Shown piece after piece: positions 18,688 through 29,300 of a stretch of 64,000 nucleotides of DNA. This DNA comes from Acidovorax sp. 106 (lineage in GTDB: Bacteria; Pseudomonadota; Gammaproteobacteria; Burkholderiales; Burkholderiaceae_C). The position numbers and the translations under genes were made by a program. The stretch's first letter is position 1, and the number at the start of each line of letters is the position of its first letter. Location of the stretch: positions 124,001 through 188,000 of the forward strand of contig NZ_RCCC01000001.1 of the NCBI RefSeq assembly GCF_003663825.1. Direction: 5' to 3'. The notes under the pieces are model-generated. The model had not been told where the DNA came from. It saw nothing but the letters and a program-made list of their open reading frames with translations, and made no database searches.

Positions 18688-21600
18688 ACGGGGACCTCTT
18701 CGGAAAGCGCCAGCGCGACCTGCTCGGGCGACATGCCGCGCACCTGCAGGTACACGGCCGCCACGCGTTCGGTCAGCCCGGGCCGGGCTTCATGGTTGGC
18801 GATGTGGCGCGCGATGCGCGCGATGGTCTGCTCGGCGAACAGGGTCCGCACCGGCAGGTCGAATTGCAGGGCCTCGCGCATCTCGGCCATCAGCGGCAGG
18901 GCCAGCATGGAGTCGCCGCCCAGGGCCAGGAACGCGTCGTCCGTGCCCACGCGCTCCAGTCCCAGGCGCTCCTGCCACAGCAGGGCCAGCACGCGCTCGG
19001 TGGCGCTGGCCGGCGCCACATAGGCCGGGCCGTCCAGCGGCCGCGCAAGGGTGGCGTCGGCAGCGTCACGCCGCAGGTCGGCGTTCTCGAACAGCGCCAG
19101 CGCCTGGCCCGTGGCCTCGGCGCGCGCGGCCAGCAGCGCCGGGAAGTCGGCCGTGGAAACCACGACTTGCGGCAGGCCGGCGCGCAGCACGCGCTCGAAG
19201 CAGCCGGGCGCCTCCTCGGGCAGGATGCCAGTCTCGATCGCGCCACCGGTGATGCGGTGGTGGCGCTCGGCCAGCCCAAGGATCATTCCGACCTGCAGCC
19301 AGTAGTCCCAGTTGACGCTGTGCACCACACCCGCGCGCAGCGGGCCGGCCTGCGCATAGGCGTCGAGGAAGGCATTGGCGGCCGTGTTCTCGGCCTGGCC
19401 CAGGGTGCCGGCCAGCGCGCCCAGCGAGGAGCACAGCAGCATGAAATCCAGTGCCGGTGAACCGAACAGCTCGGCCAGCAGGCGGGTGCCGCCGACCTTG
19501 GCGCGCAGATTGCGCGTGTCCCCGGCGCTGCCTTCCAGCTGCATCAGCCCGCCGCCGGCCACGCCGGCCGCATGCACGATGCCATGCACCACGGCGCTGC
19601 CGAAGCGCTCGGCCAACTGCGCCTGCACGGCCTGCATGCGGTCCCGGTCGGCCATATCGGCCTGCACCGCCTCGACCTCGGCGCCCAGGGCCTCCAGCGC
19701 CTGGATCTGGCGGATGCGCGCCAGCGTGGCGGCATCGCCGCCCTCTCCGGCCAGCAGCGCCGGCCACTGGTCGCGCGGCGGCACGGCGCTGCGTCCCAGC
19801 AGCACCAGGCGCGGCTGCCGGGCCTGGCGCGCCAGCCACTGGGCGGCCAGGCCGCCGATGCCGCCGAAGCCGCCACTGACCAGGTACAGGCCCTGGTCGC
19901 GCAGCGCCGGGCGCTGCGGCCGGGCCACCGCCGGCGGCAGGGCCAGGGGCTCGACGCCGAAGCGCCAGCGCCGCCCCTGGCGCCAGGCCAGCGACAGCAG
20001 GTTGCCGGTGCGGGCCGGGGCGGTGTCGATATCGCGCATCAGGCCGTCGATCCAGGCGCCGGGCCGGGGCTGCTCCTCCAGGTCGATGTGGACAAAGCCC
20101 TGCGCGGGAAACTCATAGGGCCAGGTGCGGCAGGCGCCAAGCACGGTGGCCTTTTCGGGCAGCAGCCGCTCCTGACCAGTCACGCCGAACACCTGGCTGG
20201 ACAGCACCACGATGCCGGTGCCCGCGCCCGACAGCCCGTGGGCCGACAGCGCGCGTGCCAGGCACAGCAGCGCAGCATGGCAGCGCTGGTGCGCGGGCCC
20301 GGCCAACACGTCGTCGTGCGCGCCCGGCGCGTCCAGCGGCGCCAGCGCCCAGGCATGGACGATGCGCGCCGGCGGGCCATAGTCGGCCAGCGCGGCGGCG
20401 AACAGGCGGCGGTGGTCCTCGTCGCTGTCGGGGCGCACGCGGTAGTGCGTGGTGCTGACGCGCTCCCAGGCCGCGCCGGCTTCGACGTGCAGCACGGTAT
20501 GGCCTTCTCCACGGCGGGCCGCATCCAGCGCGTCCAGCCAGTCGCCTTCCACGCCGAACAGCCATTCCACACCGCGCGGCGCCGGCGTGTCGGCCGGCGC
20601 TGCGGGCGCCTGGCGCCAGGACGGCGCGTAGAACCAGCGGTCGATGTCGCTGCGCTTGTCCAGCGCGGCTGCTGCCGGTGCCACGGCACGGCGCTCCAGC
20701 CAGTGGCGCTGGCGCTCGAAGGGGTAGCCGGGTAACGCCACGCGCCGTGCCACCGCGCCGGACAGCAGCTGCGCGCTCTCCACGGCAGTGCCTGCGCACC
20801 ACAGCGCACCCAGGGCCTGGGCAAAGGCGCGCGCGTCGTCTCCGGCCTTCTCGCCGCCGTGCAGGCTGGCCAGGATGCAGTGGCTGCGGCGCGCCAGCGC
20901 ATGGCGCCTGGCCAGCGTCGCCAGCCCACGGCCGGGGCCGAGTTCGAGCAGCGCATGGCGACCGCCGTCCAGCAGCACCGCCACGCCGTCGGCGAAGCGC
21001 ACGGTCTCGCGCATGTGCCGCACCCAGTAGTCGGCGCTGGTGGCTTCTTCGGCCGTGATCCAGGTGCCGCTGAGGTTGGACAGAAAGGGCACGGTGGGTG
21101 CCTGCAGCGGCATGGCCGCGACGGCGGCCCGGAAGGCGTCGAGCACCGGGTCAAGCAGGGCCGAGTGCGCGGCGCGGTCCACGCCCAGGCGCTGCGTGAC
21201 CACCTTGTCCCGGCCCAGCGCGCCCTCGAAATCGGCGATGTCGCGCACCGCACCCGACACCATACACATGCGCTCGGCATTGACGGCAGCGATGGACAGG
21301 CCGGCCGGCAGCCGCTCGCGCAGCGCGGGCTCGTCCAGGCTCACCACCAGCATGGCGCCCTCTTCGGTGCCGCGGATCAGTTCGCCGCGCAGCACCACGA
21401 GTTCGAGCACCTGCTCCAGCGTGAACACCCCGGCGGCCCAGGCGGCGGCGTATTCGCCGAGGCTGTGCCCGATCAGGCAGGCCGGCTGCACGCCACGGCT
21501 GCGCCACAGCTCGGTCAGTGCGATCTCGACCGCGACCACACAGGCCATGCCGAAGGGCGCATCGGCGAGGTCGGCCACGACCCCTGCATCGGCCGCGTCG

Positions 21601-23318
21601 GCCGCACCTCCTTCGCCATCCGCCAGCAGCGCCCTGCGGATGTCGCGCCCCAGCCGCGGCTGCAGCAGCGCCGCGCAGTGGTCGATGGCCTCGCGGTAGA
21701 CCGGCGCCTGGCGGTACAGGGCCGCGCCCATGCCCGCATGCTGGGCGCCGATGCCGGGGTACATGAAGGCCACGGCCTGCGGCGCCTCGGCGGCGGCGGC
21801 GCGCCCGGGCTTGCGCAGCTGGCCGGCCAGGTCGGCCACGCTGTCGAAGGCCAGGCTGCGGCGGTGGCGGAAGGCCTTGCGACCCAGGGCCAGGGTGAAG
21901 GCGATGTCGGCCGGCCGCAGATCGGGCCGGGCCTGCAGGTGGTCGGCCAGGCGCTGCGCCATGCGCTCCAGCGCCTCGGGGCTGCGTGCCGACAGCACCG
22001 CCAGCTGCATGCCGTCGGCTTCAGGCAGGAGCGGCAGGGCCGGCAGCGGCGGCGCCTCTTCGAGCACCACATGGGCATTGGTGCCGCCGATGCCGAAGGA
22101 GCTGACGGCGGCGCGGCGCGGCGCATCCTGGCGCGGCCATTCGCGCGCCTGGGTAAGTACCTCGAACGGGCTGGCCGCCAGGTCGATGGCAGGGTTCGGG
22201 CGCCGGTAGTGCAGCATCGGCGGCTGGGTGGCGCGCTGCAGCGCGAGCGCGGCGACGATGCTGCCAGCCACGCCGGCGGCGGCGCCCAGGTGGCCGACAT
22301 GGCTCTTGAGCGAGCCCAGCGCGCAGCGCTTGGGCCCCTGCGCGCCATAGACCCGGGACAGCGCCGCGAACTCGATGGGGTCGCCCACCGGCGTGCCCGT
22401 GCCATGCGCCTCAATGTAGCCCACCGATTCGGCGTCGATGCCAGCCATGGCCAGCGCCTCGGCCAGCACCTCGGCCTGTCCTTCGACGCTGGGGGCCGCG
22501 TAGCCGACCTTGCGCGCGCCGTCGTTGTTGACCGCGAAGCCGCGCACCAGGGCGACGATGGCATCGCCGTCGCGCAGCGCGTCCTCGGTGCGCTTGAGCA
22601 CCAGCACGCCCAGGCCGCTGCCGTGCACCACGCCGGTGGCATCGGCGTCAAACGCGTGGCAGGCGCCATCACGCGACATGCCGCCTTCCTGGTAGTCGCG
22701 GTAGACGCGCTGCTGCGGCACGTTGAGGCCAGCGCCACCTGCAATCGCCATGTCGCACTGCAGGTCCAGCAGGCTCTGGCAGGCTGTGGCGATCGCCACC
22801 AACGAGGTCGAGCACGAGGTGGACACGCTGACCGCCGGCCCGCTGAAGCCCAGCTTGTGGGCCACGCGTGAGGTCAGGTAGTCCTTGTCGTTGGCGATCA
22901 TTGCCTCCAGGTAGGTGTCGATGGCCTCCAAGTCGAAGTGGTCCGCCACATTGAACAGGTAGTTGTTGAAGTTGGCGCCCGCATAGATACCTACATGGCC
23001 GGGGCAACGGTCGGGCACATAGCCAGCGTCTTCGAGCGCATGCCACACCACTTCGAGGAAAAGCCGGTGCTGCGGGTCCAGCAGGCTGGCTTGGCGCGGC
23101 GGCACCTCGAAGAATTCGGCCGCGAAGTCCTCCATGCCCTGCAGCAGGTAGCCCGATCCCGGCGCCTCGCCGCCGCCGCGCACGTCGCGGCCCGCGCAGA
23201 CATGGCGCCACAGCGTGTCCACGTCGTCAGCGCCCGGAAAGCGGCCGGCCATGCCGATGATGGCGACCGTGCCGTTCAATGAGGTAAATTGGTAGCTTGC
23301 GCTGTGCTCTGGAGTCAT
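18684..23318 (-). CDS. Type I PKS module KS-AT-KR-ACP with KR lacking catalytic Tyr
   Basis: A 1544-residue single PKS module. KS has Cys169 in STSCSTS, HGTGT and KSHVGH; the CSTS form is common in KS domains that accept chains from a PCP. AT has Ser619 in GHSLGEY, but the specificity segment reads RAAHSA rather than HAFH (malonyl) or YASH (methylmalonyl). KR keeps the nucleotide motif YLVSGGFGGIG near 1150, yet the active-site segment reads GQAENTAAN, with Asn1311 where the catalytic Tyr belongs. ACP is GGDSML near 1469. A C-terminal region after the ACP may be a docking segment. The start at 23318 ([10 protein letters not shown]) is chosen for the ATGA overlap with the upstream gene. It should add one ketide unit, probably unreduced, with the extender undecided. 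Confidence 0.92.
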   Translation of the reverse strand: MTPEHSASYQFTSLNGTVAIIGMAGRFPGADDVDTLWRHVCAGRDVRGGGEAPGSGYLLQGMEDFAAEFFEVPPRQASLLDPQHRLFLEVVWHALEDAGYVPDRCPGHVGIYAGANFNNYLFNVADHFDLEAIDTYLEAMIANDKDYLTSRVAHKLGFSGPAVSVSTSCSTSLVAIATACQSLLDLQCDMAIAGGAGLNVPQQRVYRDYQEGGMSRDGACHAFDADATGVVHGSGLGVLVLKRTEDALRDGDAIVALVRGFAVNNDGARKVGYAAPSVEGQAEVLAEALAMAGIDAESVGYIEAHGTGTPVGDPIEFAALSRVYGAQGPKRCALGSLKSHVGHLGAAAGVAGSIVAALALQRATQPPMLHYRRPNPAIDLAASPFEVLTQAREWPRQDAPRRAAVSSFGIGGTNAHVVLEEAPPLPALPLLPEADGMQLAVLSARSPEALERMAQRLADHLQARPDLRPADIAFTLALGRKAFRHRRSLAFDSVADLAGQLRKPGRAAAAEAPQAVAFMYPGIGAQHAGMGAALYRQAPVYREAIDHCAALLQPRLGRDIRRALLADGEGGAADAADAGVVADLADAPFGMACVVAVEIALTELWRSRGVQPACLIGHSLGEYAAAWAAGVFTLEQVLELVVLRGELIRGTEEGAMLVVSLDEPALRERLPAGLSIAAVNAERMCMVSGAVRDIADFEGALGRDKVVTQRLGVDRAAHSALLDPVLDAFRAAVAAMPLQAPTVPFLSNLSGTWITAEEATSADYWVRHMRETVRFADGVAVLLDGGRHALLELGPGRGLATLARRHALARRSHCILASLHGGEKAGDDARAFAQALGALWCAGTAVESAQLLSGAVARRVALPGYPFERQRHWLERRAVAPAAAALDKRSDIDRWFYAPSWRQAPAAPADTPAPRGVEWLFGVEGDWLDALDAARRGEGHTVLHVEAGAAWERVSTTHYRVRPDSDEDHRRLFAAALADYGPPARIVHAWALAPLDAPGAHDDVLAGPAHQRCHAALLCLARALSAHGLSGAGTGIVVLSSQVFGVTGQERLLPEKATVLGACRTWPYEFPAQGFVHIDLEEQPRPGAWIDGLMRDIDTAPARTGNLLSLAWRQGRRWRFGVEPLALPPAVARPQRPALRDQGLYLVSGGFGGIGGLAAQWLARQARQPRLVLLGRSAVPPRDQWPALLAGEGGDAATLARIRQIQALEALGAEVEAVQADMADRDRMQAVQAQLAERFGSAVVHGIVHAAGVAGGGLMQLEGSAGDTRNLRAKVGGTRLLAELFGSPALDFMLLCSSLGALAGTLGQAENTAANAFLDAYAQAGPLRAGVVHSVNWDYWLQVGMILGLAERHHRITGGAIETGILPEEAPGCFERVLRAGLPQVVVSTADFPALLAARAEATGQALALFENADLRRDAADATLARPLDGPAYVAPASATERVLALLWQERLGLERVGTDDAFLALGGDSMLALPLMAEMREALQFDLPVRTLFAEQTIARIARHIANHEARPGLTERVAAVYLQVRGMSPEQVALALSEEVPV

Positions 23319-26300
23319 GGCAGCAATGAAAGGTGGATGGAGGGGAGCGCACCGGTGGCGCCGGTTGGCAGGGAATCGGAAGGCCTGGGCGTCGGTACGC
23401 CGGGCGTCGCCACGCCCCGGTGCAGCGCGCGCCGACGCTCGCCACGCGAGGCGGCGGCCGGCAGCGCGCCACCGCTGAGCGGCGGCGCGGCACCGGGCTG
23501 CAGGTGCGCGGCCAGGGCCTCGACGGTGGGGTGCTCGTAGAGCGTCACCACCGAGGCCAGCTGCGGATAGGCCTGGTGCAGGCGCACGAACAGTTCGGTG
23601 GCCAGCAGCGAATTGCCGCCGGCCTCGAAGAAGTTCTCGCCCAGGCCCACGCCCGGGCGCTGCAGCAGTTCGGCCCAGAGCGCGGCGATGTGCTGCTGCA
23701 CGGCATTCATGCGCTGCGGCAGGGCCTGGCCCGGGGCCGGCCGGGCCTGCGCGGTCTGGGCCAGCGCCAGCGCGGCGATGGCACGGCGGTCCACCTTGCC
23801 GTTGGCCGTCAGCGGCAGCGCCGACAGCGGCAGCCAGACCGCGGGCCGCAGGGCCGGCGGCAGCGCCGCGGCGGCGTGGCCGCGCAAGGCCTCGGCCTGC
23901 AGCGCCAGGCCGGCATGGGCCACCCAGGCGGCGGCCAGCTGGCGGCGTGCGCCCTCGCCGGCGATGACCACCACCGCCGCCGCCACGCCCGGGTGGCGCA
24001 GCAGCGCGGCCTCGACCTCGGCGGGCTCGATGCGCACACCCGAGATCTTGACCTGCCGGTCGCGCCGGCCCATGAATTCGAGCGTGCCGTCGACGCCGTA
24101 GCGGCCCAGGTCGCCGGTGCGATACATGGGCTCGCCGGTGCGCGGATGGCGCAGGAAGGCGGCGGCGCTGCGCGCTGGGTCGCCCACATAGCCGCGCGCC
24201 ACGCCGACGCCGCAGACATGCATCTCGCCGACCACGCCGTCGGGCCGCTCCTCCAGCAGCGCGTCCAGCACGTGGTAGCGCGTGTTGGCGATCGGCCGGC
24301 CATAGGGAATGCTGCGCCAGTGGGGCGCGACGTCCTCGACGGCATGCATCACGTTCCACAGCGTGGTCTCGGTAGGGCCGCCCACGCTGACTACCTGGGC
24401 GGCCGGGCTCAGCTGCCGCAGCCGCTCCGGCAACGTGAGCGCGATCCAGTCGCCGCCCAGGAACACCGTGGCCAGCCGGGCGCAGGCCTGGCGCGCCAGG
24501 GCCTCGTCGGCACGGGCATGGCTGAGCAGCATCTCCAGCATGGCGGGAACGCTGTTCCACACGCTGACACCATGCGAGCGCATCAGCTGCAGCCAGTGGC
24601 CGGGGTCCCTGGCGCCCGCCGGCTCGGGCATGACGATGGCCGCGCCCACGCTCACGGCACCGAACAAGTCGAAGCAGGCCATGTCGTGGTGCAGCGGCGT
24701 GAGGGCCAGGAGGCGGGCCTGGTGGTCGATGCCAAAGCGCTGCAGCGTGTAGTCGATGGCGTTGACCAGGCCCGGCTCGCCGATGCGTGCGCCCTTGGGC
24801 TCGCCACTGGAGCCGGAGGTGTAGATGATGCAGGCTAGGCCGTCGTGCGGGCGCACGGGCCAGTCCGTACCGGCGTCGCTGTGCGCCAGGCGATCTTCGA
24901 TAACCAGCTGCGGCAGCCCCAGGCCGGCCGGATCCGCGAGACCGGCCGGCCCCTGCGCACGCACCAGCACCAGGGCCGCGCCCGCATCGGCCAGCATCCA
25001 GGCTAGGCGTGCGGCCGGCAGGTCGGCATCGAGCGGCAGCACCACGGCGCCGGCCGCGAGCACGGCGAGCACGCCGGCCACCTGCTGCCAGCCCTTGGGC
25101 ATGACCACCGCCACCACGGGCGCCGGCGAAGGGTCCGGGCGCCGGTCCAGGGCCTGCAGGATGCGCGCGGCGATGTCGCGCACCTGGACATGCAGCTCGC
25201 CATAGCTCATGGCCGCGCCCTGGCCCAGCACGGCGGGGCGCTCGGGATGCTGGCGCGCGCTGCGCACAAAGCGCTCATGCAGCCGGTCCGGGGCCAGCGC
25301 GGCGACCAGGCCGTTGACGCGCTCGCGCACCTGCGCCTGCGGCGGCGGTAAGGGCAGCGGATCGATGGCGGTCCAGGCCGCGTCGTCGCTGGCCAGCCGC
25401 TGCAGCAGGCCGACATAGGCGTCGAACAGGGTGTCGAGCAGGCCCGGCGCGAACTGCGCCTGCAGCGCGTCCCAGAACACGAATAGCCCGCCGTCACGCA
25501 GGTGGTACTGGCAGTCGATCCAGACCTGCGGGGTCTGCGTGATGAAGTCGTTGACGCGCCCGTCGTCGCCCCAGGCGTCGAGCAGGCCGATGTGCTCGCC
25601 GTCCAGCGCCTCCTCAGGCATGTTGGTGAACACGAAGGGCATCAGCACGGGCGCGCCTGCGGCGGCCGGCTCCGCCCCGTTCTCCAGGGCCTGCAGCTGG
25701 TGCAGGCGGTTGAGTTCGCGCAGCAGGGTGACGCCGGCCACGGGCAGGCCTTCCATGTCTTCCCACAGCTGCGCCTGCAGGCCGCGCGCCTGTGTGGCGA
25801 AGTCCTCGCCCGCCCGGCGGCGCACGGCCAGCAGGGTGAAAGAGGCAAACTCGCCCACCAGGCGCGGCACGTCCGCGTGCAGCGGCTGGCGGTTGAAGCG
25901 CGGCACGTTGAGCGTGAGATCGGTGGACTCGCTCCAGCGGCTGAGCACCCGCCCGTAGGCGGCCAGCATGGCCGTGGCCGCCGTCAGCGAATGGCGCGCC
26001 GCGCGCTGCTGCAGGCCGGCGAAGACGGTGCGGTCCAGCTGGCGCTGCCAGCGGCCGAAACCGGGACGCGCGCCGGCCACTTCCGCAGCCGGGTCGCCGG
26101 CCAGGCCGCTGGCCTCGCGCAGGGGCAGGCGCGGCGGCGGCGGCAGCTGCGGCAGGCGCTGCTGCCAGCGCTGCAAGGCCTGGGCATGGGCAGGCCCCTG
26201 TTCGAGCGCGCGCAGCCCCAACACATAGTCGCGAAAACCCAGTCCCAGCGGGCGCAGCGCCGCCTGCGGATCGGTGTAGAGCCGGTGCAGCTCATGGAAC

Positions 26301-29300
26301 AGGATCTGGTAGCTCCAGCCGTCCAGGCACCAGCCGTCGAGGCTGAAATGCAGGCGCGAGACGGCCTCGGGCAGGTGCGTCACGCGCAGCTCAAACAGCG
26401 GCCAGCGGTCCAGCGCCGCATTGCGGTGCGACAGCGCGGCGCGCACCGAGGCCAGGTGGGCCTCGCGCTGCGCCGCATCGACGCCGCTCGCGTCGTGGCA
26501 GACCAGCACCACGGCCGGCACCTCGGCCAGCACCTGCTGGGAACCGTCGGGCCGCGCGATGGCGCGCAGCATGTCGTGGCGCGCCACCAGCGCGTTCCAG
26601 GCGCGCTCCATGCGCGCCACGTCGAGCGCCGGCACATCGAGCTCCAGATACATGTGGATGGCGACCCGCCCGCCAGCCACAGCCGCATGGCGCCCCAGCC
26701 AGTAGGCATGCTGCATAGGCGTCATGGGGAAGGGCTGGTGGCGCTGCGCGGGCTCGGGCACCAGCACAGGCAGGGCCATGGCGGCGGGGCGCAGCGCCGC
26801 CAGCGCGGCCTGCCAGGCCTCGAAGGCGCCCTCCTCGCGCGCCAGCGTGGCCAGAAACTGGTGACCTGGCGGCGCTTCGCCCGCACGCCCGGCGTTGGCC
26901 TGGTTACCGGATTCAGCAACGACTTCCTGGGCCAGCCCGGTCAGCGCGCTGCGCGGGCCGATCTCAATGAAGCGCCCGGCCCCCTCGTCCAGCGCCAGCC
27001 GCAGCGCATCGGCGAACTGCACGGTGGCCTCGACATGGCGCACCCAGTAGTCGGCGCAGGCAATATCGTCGCCGGCGCGCCGGCCGCTGACGGTGGAGAT
27101 CAGGGCGCGCTGCGGCCGCTGGTAAGTCAACGTGCGCGCCACGGCCGCGAAGGCCTCGCGCATGGGCTGCATGGACGGCGAATGGAAGGCATGGCGCACG
27201 CCCAGCGGCTGGCAGACCAGGCCGGCCTGCCTCAGCACCTGCACGCAGTCCGCCAGCGCACTGCGCTCGCCCGACACCACCACCTGACGCGGCGCGTTGA
27301 CGGCCGCCAGCGACAGCTGCGGCCAGCGCGCCAGCAAGCCGTCGAGGGCTTGGGGCGCGGCGAACACTGCGCACATGCCGCCGTCCTCGGGCAAGGCCTG
27401 CATGAGGCGCGCCCGCGCCATCACCAGGCGCAGCGCGTCGGACTGCGAGAACACGCCTGCCAGGCAGGCGGCGGCGAACTCGCCCACGCTGTGCCCGATC
27501 AGCAGGTCGGCACGCACGCCCTGAGCCTCCCACATGCGGGCCAGCGCCAGCCCGATGACGAACAGCGCCGGCTGCGCCTCGCCGGTGTGGGCCAGCGCCT
27601 CGGGATCGGTGCTGAACAGGCGCTCGCGCAGGTCCAGGCCGAACTCCGCTTGCAGCTGGGCGCAGCAGGCATCGACGGTGCGGCGAAAGCCCGGCTCGCC
27701 GGCATAGAAGCTGCGGCCCATGCCAGCATGGATGGAGCCCTGGCCGCTGAACAGGAAGACGGTGCGCGGCGCGGCGCCGATCGCGGCGGACGCGGCCAGC
27801 CCTGCGGGCATCGGCACGGGAACCAGTGCCTGCAACTGCGCATTGAGCCAGGCGCACAGCGCGTCCAGGCTGGGCTGCTCGAACAGCAGCGTGGGGGCCG
27901 TGCGCAGGCCCCAGGCGGCTTCCAGCCGCTGGCGCACCAGCACCGACATCACGGAGTTGAGCCCCAGCTCGAACAGATTGGACGCCTCCTCAATGCGCGC
28001 CACTGGCAGCTTCATGGCCTCGGCCAGGGTCCGGGCCAGCCAGTCGCGGAGCTCGCCGGCCGGTCGCGTGGCGCAGGGGGCGGTGGCCGGGGCATCGGCC
28101 AGCTCAGCGGGTTCGGCCGGCCCGGCAGCCAGCCGCTCGAACAGCGTGGCCGCTCCCTGCTCGCGCCGGTGGCGCACAAAGCGCGGCCAGTCGGCCGAGA
28201 CCAGGGTGGCCACGGCATCGGCCGCGCCCGCCGCCTGGCGGATGCTGGCCATGAGCGCGGGCAGGCGCATCGGCGCGATACCGATGGCGTCCAGCACGGC
28301 GGCGTCGCCGTCGCTCATCAGGCCGGCGATCTCCATCCGGCCCAGGCGCAGGGACAGGGCCGCCAGCCCCTGGGCGCGGCGCTGCGCGGCGATGGCGTCG
28401 AGGCAGGCATTGGCCGCGCCATAGGCCGCCAGCGTGCGCATGCCCCACAGCGCGGTGACCGAGGAGCACAGCCAGAAGAAGTCCAGCGCGGCAGCGCGGC
28501 TGAGCCGGTCCAGATGGCGCGCGCCGTCCACCTTGGCGCGCCAGCCGGGGCCCCAGGCGCCGTTCCGGCCCAGTTCCGACAGGCCGGCCCGGTCGAGCGC
28601 GCCTGCCGCATGCACGATGCCCTTGAGTTGGCGGCCGTCGTGCGCCAGTTGGGCCAGGCAATCCGCCACCGCATCGGCCCGGGACACATCCAGGCCCAGC
28701 ACGTCCACGGCCACGCCGCGCGCCCGCCAGGCGGCCACGCGCCCGGCGCAGGCCGCGTCGCGCAGCAGGCGCTGCGGGCCTTCGCGCGAGGCCAGCACTA
28801 GGTGGCGCGCGCCGGCTTGCACCAGTTCCTGCGCCAGCGCCATGCCCAGCGCGCCCAGACCGCCGGTCAGCAGATAGCTGCCGGCCGGGTCGCAGGCGAA
28901 GGCCGCATCGCCGGCTCGCTGGGGCACGGCTTCGAGCCGTGGCACCTCGATGGCCCGGCCCGCTTCGCGGATGGCGAACTCGTCTTCCGCCGTGACGGTG
29001 GCCAGGCAGGCGGCCAGTTGTTCAAACGGGCGGCTGTCTTCGCCCGCCGGCAGATCGACCAGGCCACCCCAGCGCGTACCGAGTTCCAGCCGCAGCGAAC
29101 GGGCCAGGCCCCAGATCGCGGCACCGTGCAGGTCCGAGGCCTCGGCGGCTGCGGTACCGTCAGTGGCGCCATTGGCGCCGAAAGCCTGGCGGGTCACGAC
29201 CCACAGCCGCATCGCGGCGGGCCGGGCCTGCACCCATTGCGCCACGGTGGCCAGTTCGTCCAGCGTGGCCTCCAGCGTCTGCCCTTGGGGTGCGAGCCAG

